Below the pieces are notes generated by a model that was not told the origin of the DNA, did not search any database, and was given only the letters and a program-made list of their open reading frames with translations. Positions 4,708 through 7,451 of a DNA stretch of 7,451 nt are shown here, in pieces (positions within the stretch are counted from its first letter, which is position 1; the number at the start of each line of letters is the position of its first letter). The stretch comes from Pseudofrankia asymbiotica. GTDB lineage: Bacteria; Actinomycetota; Actinomycetes; Frankiales; Frankiaceae. A program made the position numbers and the translations under genes. The stretch spans positions 1-7,451 of the forward strand of contig NZ_MOMC01000047.1 of assembly GCF_001983105.1 (NCBI RefSeq), read 5' to 3'.

Positions 4708-6153
4708 TCACCGGCCGGCCGCGGTCGCCGGCAGCGCGCCCCGCGACGGTCGGGGAGCGATGGCGCGGCCCGGGCCGGCGCCCGTGCCCTGGGCCGGAAG
4801 CGTTCGTGCCAGCGGCGCGCGGACGCTGCGCGGGCTGCGGTGCACCGCGGCGAGGATGCCGGCGGCGGCGGCGACGGCGAGCACGCCCGGCCCGAAGCTG
4901 CTCGGCCGCACCACCCGCTCCGGCGCCGAGCGGGCTCGTGAGTGTGCCGCGACCTCGGCCTGCACCTCGGTGATCAGCTCGGGCAGCTGGAGCGTCGCGA
5001 GCTCCGTGACGACGAGAACCTCCGGGTCGATCATGTCGATCAGCAGCGCCGCGAGCCGGCCGACGAGGCGCAGCCGGGCGCGCAGCAGCGCCACGGCGGC
5101 GGGCTCGCGCGCGGCGACGGCCGCGGCCAGCAGGCGGATGTCGGGCCGGGGGATCACGCCCTCGGCGACGGCCCTCGCCAGCCACACGCCCTCGGACAGC
5201 GTGGCCTGGGCGCATCCCGTGCCGCCGCACGCGCACTGTTCGGTGGCACCGGGGATGCGCAGGTGCGCCACCCCGCCCGCCGCCGATCGCTGGCCGCGCA
5301 GCACAGTGCCCTCCAGGGCGATCGCGGCGTCGACCACATGGCCCGCGAACAGGTGCACGAGGCCGCGGCGCGCCCGCGGGTCGCCGAAGAGGATCTCCGC
5401 CTGGGCGAGCGCGCGGGCGTGCCCCTCGACGTGCACCGGCAGGCCGGTCGCCGCCCGCAGCGGTGCCGCCACCGGCACGTCACGCCAGCCGAGCGGCGCG
5501 TGCTCGAGAATGATCCCACCGCGCGCGTCGACCAGGCCGCCGCTGACCACCCCCACCCCCAGCAGGCCGCCTTCCGGCAGCGTCGCGTCGCGGCCGCCGC
5601 CATCGCCGCCGTCGCCAAGGTGGCGGCCGAGGCTCAGCTGGGCGCGCTGGTGGCGGTGGACGAAGTCCGGCAGATGCCGGCCGATCAGCGCGAGCACCCG
5701 GGCCGGGTCGCCGTCGTGGTCGACCTCCTCCTGGGCCACGACCCGCCCGCGCAGGTCGACGAGGCCGAACGTCAGCATCGGCACCGCGATGTGCACGCCG
5801 CAGGCGAGGTGGCTCGCGGTGTCGACGTCGACGGGGACGTGTGGGCGTCCGGCCCTGGGGGCCGCCCGCTGGGCGTCGGGCAGCTCCCGGAGCAGGCCCA
5901 GCGAGATCAGGTCGGCGGTCTGCCGTGACACGGCGGCCGGGCTGAGCCCGGTCCACTGTCCGATGGCGGCGCGGGCGAGTGGGCCATGGTCGAGAGCGGC
6001 GCGCAGGACGGCCGCCGCCGAGCCGCCGGGGCGGGCCGGGTCAGCCTCGGCGAGGGCGGTGGCGTCCACCGCGGTGACCCGGACGGCCCGGCGGCCGAGA
6101 TCGGGGGGATGCTGGCCCGCCACGAACGGGCGAGCCGGGGAATGCGTGGGCAC
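4708..6153 (-). CDS. ROK-family transcriptional regulator (kinase-dead)
   Basis: 481-residue DNA-binding regulator, the NagC/Mlc/XylR type of ROK protein. A winged helix-turn-helix lies at about 46-110 (LARAAIGQWTGLSPAAVSRQ, then a GRP wing at 102-104). A ROK domain follows (about 115-440). The zinc site is intact: His297, Cys307, Cys309 and Cys314 in CACGGTGC have the same spacing as Mlc His247/Cys257/Cys259/Cys264. The position of the kinase catalytic Asp reads VEGHARALAQAE (242-253) with no Asp, and the ATP-loop GGT is absent, so it is not a sugar kinase. Longer than the usual 380-410 residues: about 45 extra at each end plus a Gly/Asp-rich loop at 180-190. The GTG start is supported by AGGAGG 5 bases upstream. 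It is preceded by a leader peptide and followed by the tauD operon in the same direction, suggesting sulfur control; regulating the propeller gene upstream is the alternative. Ligand unknown. Confidence 0.92.
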   Translation of the reverse strand: MPTHSPARPFVAGQHPPDLGRRAVRVTAVDATALAEADPARPGGSAAAVLRAALDHGPLARAAIGQWTGLSPAAVSRQTADLISLGLLRELPDAQRAAPRAGRPHVPVDVDTASHLACGVHIAVPMLTFGLVDLRGRVVAQEEVDHDGDPARVLALIGRHLPDFVHRHQRAQLSLGRHLGDGGDGGGRDATLPEGGLLGVGVVSGGLVDARGGIILEHAPLGWRDVPVAAPLRAATGLPVHVEGHARALAQAEILFGDPRARRGLVHLFAGHVVDAAIALEGTVLRGQRSAAGGVAHLRIPGATEQCACGGTGCAQATLSEGVWLARAVAEGVIPRPDIRLLAAAVAAREPAAVALLRARLRLVGRLAALLIDMIDPEVLVVTELATLQLPELITEVQAEVAAHSRARSAPERVVRPSSFGPGVLAVAAAAGILAAVHRSPRSVRAPLARTLPAQGTGAGPGRAIAPRPSRGALPATAAGR

Positions 6154-6158
6154 GGGGG

Positions 6159-6164
6159 CCTCCT
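6159..6164 (-). promoter_or_regulatory. Shine-Dalgarno site of ROK gene
   Basis: A full AGGAGG, 5 bases before the GTG at 6153. It fixes a GTG start and shows the ROK cistron has its own strong initiation site, which leader structure could expose or hide. Confidence 0.85.
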
Positions 6165-6298
6165 GTGCGGCGGGAGTCGCGGGTTCCGCGGTGGTCGCGC
6201 GATGTGGGCGGACCTCGGCCAGCGGAGGGGTGACACGGCGGGGTGCGGACGTGTCGAGGCGTTCTCGCCGTCGTGGCCGATGCGGGCTTGTCCGGAGA

Positions 6299-6321
6299 GG
6301 CGTCCGCGGGGTCGCGGCGCC
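6299..6321 (-). promoter_or_regulatory. Attenuator-like hairpin after leader peptide
   Basis: On the minus strand GGCG-CCGCG (6321-6313) pairs with CGCGG-A-CGCC (6308-6299), a 9-bp stem with one bulged base and a 4-base loop. It begins 6 bases after the leader peptide stop. An alternative stem, CGCCAG (6358-6353, within leader codons 19-21) with CTGGCG (6323-6318), uses the same left arm, so the two compete. No T-tract follows. Attenuation is inferred from the layout, not shown. Confidence 0.55.
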
Positions 6322-6327
6322 AGGCGG

Positions 6328-6414
6328 TCAGCGGCCGGGCCGACACAGGGCGCTGGCGACGCGCCGGAGGTCGATGTGCGCGCGGCTCACCAGCAGCAGG
6401 AGGCGGGCACGCAT
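6328..6414 (-). CDS. 28-residue leader peptide, sulfur/cysteine-type
   Basis: Short ORF starting MRARLLLLVSR and containing HIDLRRVASALCR before a PGR end and TGA. This matches the pattern of actinobacterial putative leader peptides (roughly LVSRxHxDLxRVxSAxC) that I know from upstream of sulfur, cysteine and sulfonate-transport genes. The promoter at 6450-6422 predicts transcription starting at about 6415-6414, at the ATG itself, so the mRNA is probably leaderless, as reported for mycobacterial cysteine-responsive short ORFs. The single Cys (TGT, 6345-6343) is five codons from the end. A strong hairpin follows, then the ROK gene 174 bases on. Likely role: sense cysteine or sulfur supply through translation and set downstream expression. 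No Shine-Dalgarno site is seen, which fits leaderless initiation. Family recognition is by motif; regulation is inferred. Confidence 0.82.
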   Translation of the reverse strand: MRARLLLLVSRAHIDLRRVASALCRPGR

Positions 6415-6421
6415 GCAGGCG

Positions 6422-6450
6422 ACGCTAAGGACCGCCACCAGTGATGTCAA
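6422..6450 (-). promoter_or_regulatory. Near-consensus promoter of leader peptide-ROK unit
   Basis: TTGACA (6450-6445) and TAGCGT (6427-6422) with an exact 17-bp spacer. The -35 is perfect and the -10 fits TANNNT. The sequence upstream (6451-6480) is one of the few AT-richer stretches of the window. The expected start is 7-8 bases past the -10, at the leader ATG. It looks like a vegetative sigma (HrdB/SigA) promoter. Confidence 0.8.
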
Positions 6451-6571
6451 CTAAGCCGGTAGAGATAGGCGATTATTGTCGTGGCGTGACCTGGTAGCGA
6501 CCTGGCCGTGACAGGGGAATGGCGTGGGTGTGGCTGTCGTCCCGAGCCCTTGCTCGTTCGGATTCCAGTGC

Positions 6572-6619
6572 ACGGCTGGCGATCAAGGCCGGGCGTGGTG
6601 GTGCCGCCGGGCCAGCCGT
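6572..6619 (-). terminator. Inverted repeat downstream of propeller gene
   Basis: ACGGCTGGC (6572-6580) and GCCAGCCGT (6611-6619) are exact inverse copies, with further imperfect pairing inside the 30-base loop. It starts 13 bases after the propeller gene stop, where a terminator is expected, and would separate that gene from the leader-ROK unit. No T-tract. Bases 6451-6571 between it and the next promoter show nothing I can name. Confidence 0.5.
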
Positions 6620-6632
6620 CGCTGACGCGGTA

Positions 6633-7451
6633 CTAGCCGGCGCTCGCCGCCGGGCCGGACGCGTCGAGGAGCTCGGTGCGCAGCTCGTGCGCGCCGTCGG
6701 GCCGGCTCGCCTCGTAGTAGATCCGGCTGGCGCCGCCGGGCAGGTCGACGACGCTGAGGTAGCGCAACGCGCCGTCGCCGTGGGGGGCGCTCGCGTGCGC
6801 CACCGTCCCGACCGCGTCGAACCGGGCGAAGCCGGCCTCCGCCGGGGCCGCGGTGGCGACGCCGGTGCGCTCACACCAGTTCTCGGCGGCGCTGGCGCGG
6901 CCGTCGTAGAGGGCGACCGGCGGGGTGTGGCCGGGGAGAACCGCGGTGATCCGCACGCCGCGGGCGTCCCAGTGACCGGACCGGGGCGCGAGGGCGACGC
7001 CGTGCCAGGTCCAGGTCACGCCGTCCGCGCTGGTCGCGTACCGGCTCTCCATCCGGTCGGTGGCGTCCGGGTCGTCGAGCAGGTGGCAGGAGGCCCACAG
7101 ATGCCAGCGGCCGTCGTGCCAGAGCACCACCGGGTCCTTGACGGCGGTGTGCTCGTCGCCGGGCAGCACGGTACGCCGCTCCGCCGGGTCGAAGCTGGCC
7201 GGGTCGCCGGCCTCCAGCAGGTCGATCCACCAGTGCGGGCTGCCAGGGGTGGCGCAGCTGACGTAGAGGCGCCAGCGGCCCTCGGGCGTGTGGACGAGCG
7301 CGGGGCGCTCCAGCGACTCGGCGCCGAACGGCTCGCGGCCGATGCGCGCGATCTCGGTGAACCGCTCGCCGTCCGTCGACGAGGCGATCACGACGCCGAA
7401 GCCGCGACCCTCGCCCACCGGGCGACGCAGGCGGTAGGCCAGGTAGTAGGT
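6633..7451 (-). CDS. Glycosidase-like beta-propeller protein, 3' part
   Basis: The frame is open to the right edge, so the start lies outside; 272 C-terminal residues are visible, beginning [11 protein letters not shown]. Repeated blade-like blocks of the five-bladed propeller clan (GH43/GH32/GH68 type) are visible: [15 protein letters not shown]...[11 protein letters not shown] (from 48), [18 protein letters not shown] (about 104-121), [14 protein letters not shown] and [10 protein letters not shown] (162-171). The Lys-Asp-Pro of the third block resembles the blade that carries an acidic active-site residue in GH43, but the catalytic set cannot be assigned without the N terminus. No signal or membrane segment is visible in this part. 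A polysaccharide- or glycoside-related role is the best guess, and it could be an uncharacterised relative without hydrolase activity. It is codirectional with the ROK gene but separated by 479 bases, a possible terminator and a promoter. The GTG at 7418 is not a start, because the homologous-looking frame continues beyond it. Confidence 0.7.
   Translation of the reverse strand, partial: TYYLAYRLRRPVGEGRGFGVVIASSTDGERFTEIARIGREPFGAESLERPALVHTPEGRWRLYVSCATPGSPHWWIDLLEAGDPASFDPAERRTVLPGDEHTAVKDPVVLWHDGRWHLWASCHLLDDPDATDRMESRYATSADGVTWTWHGVALAPRSGHWDARGVRITAVLPGHTPPVALYDGRASAAENWCERTGVATAAPAEAGFARFDAVGTVAHASAPHGDGALRYLSVVDLPGGASRIYYEASRPDGAHELRTELLDASGPAASAG

Noticed and set aside
4580..6454. 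624-codon plus-strand open frame
   Set aside because: It runs antisense to the well-supported ROK gene and through its leader; its Arg/Ala/Ser-rich product has no domain pattern. It is a GC-rich shadow.

Overview
The window is very GC-rich and codon third positions are almost all G or C. That points to a high-GC actinobacterium; a Frankia-like organism would fit, but nothing in the sequence proves the genus. All the genes I can support lie on the minus strand, so transcription runs from the right edge to the left. The many long plus-strand open frames are GC-driven shadows.

Right to left: (1) 7451-6633 is the 3' part of a beta-propeller glycosidase-like gene, followed by a hairpin (6619-6572) that could end its transcript. 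(2) 6450-6154 is a compact regulatory leader: a near-consensus promoter (TTGACA, 17 bp, TAGCGT), a 28-codon leader peptide whose ATG sits about where transcription should start, and a strong hairpin 6 bases after its stop. The peptide carries the HIDLxRVxSAxCR-type motif of actinobacterial leader peptides linked to sulfur genes. (3) 6153-4708 encodes a ROK-family transcription factor with a helix-turn-helix, an intact zinc motif and no kinase catalytic Asp. (4) 4707-4038 is a 670-base non-coding region with a second promoter candidate, a possible 35-codon upstream ORF, overlapping hairpins, a palindrome and paired direct repeats. (5) 4037-98 is a sulfonate/sulfate-ester scavenging operon: tauD-type dioxygenase, substrate-binding lipoprotein, permease and ATPase, with the last three overlapping end to end. 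It closes with a strong hairpin at 91-48.

Expected function: the lipoprotein captures an organosulfur compound, the SsuC/SsuB-type ABC transporter imports it, and the Fe(II)/2-oxoglutarate dioxygenase releases sulfite or sulfate for cysteine synthesis. The dioxygenase resembles alkylsulfatase-type relatives (Rv3406/AtsK) at its C terminus and has a Lys-rich insertion, so the substrate is not settled.

Two things stand out. First, a cysteine/sulfur-type leader peptide sits in front of a ROK regulator, a family usually tied to sugars, which suggests that this ROK protein belongs to sulfur control. Second, the binding-protein gene has a one-base frameshift near 2268-2277; if real, it would disable uptake.
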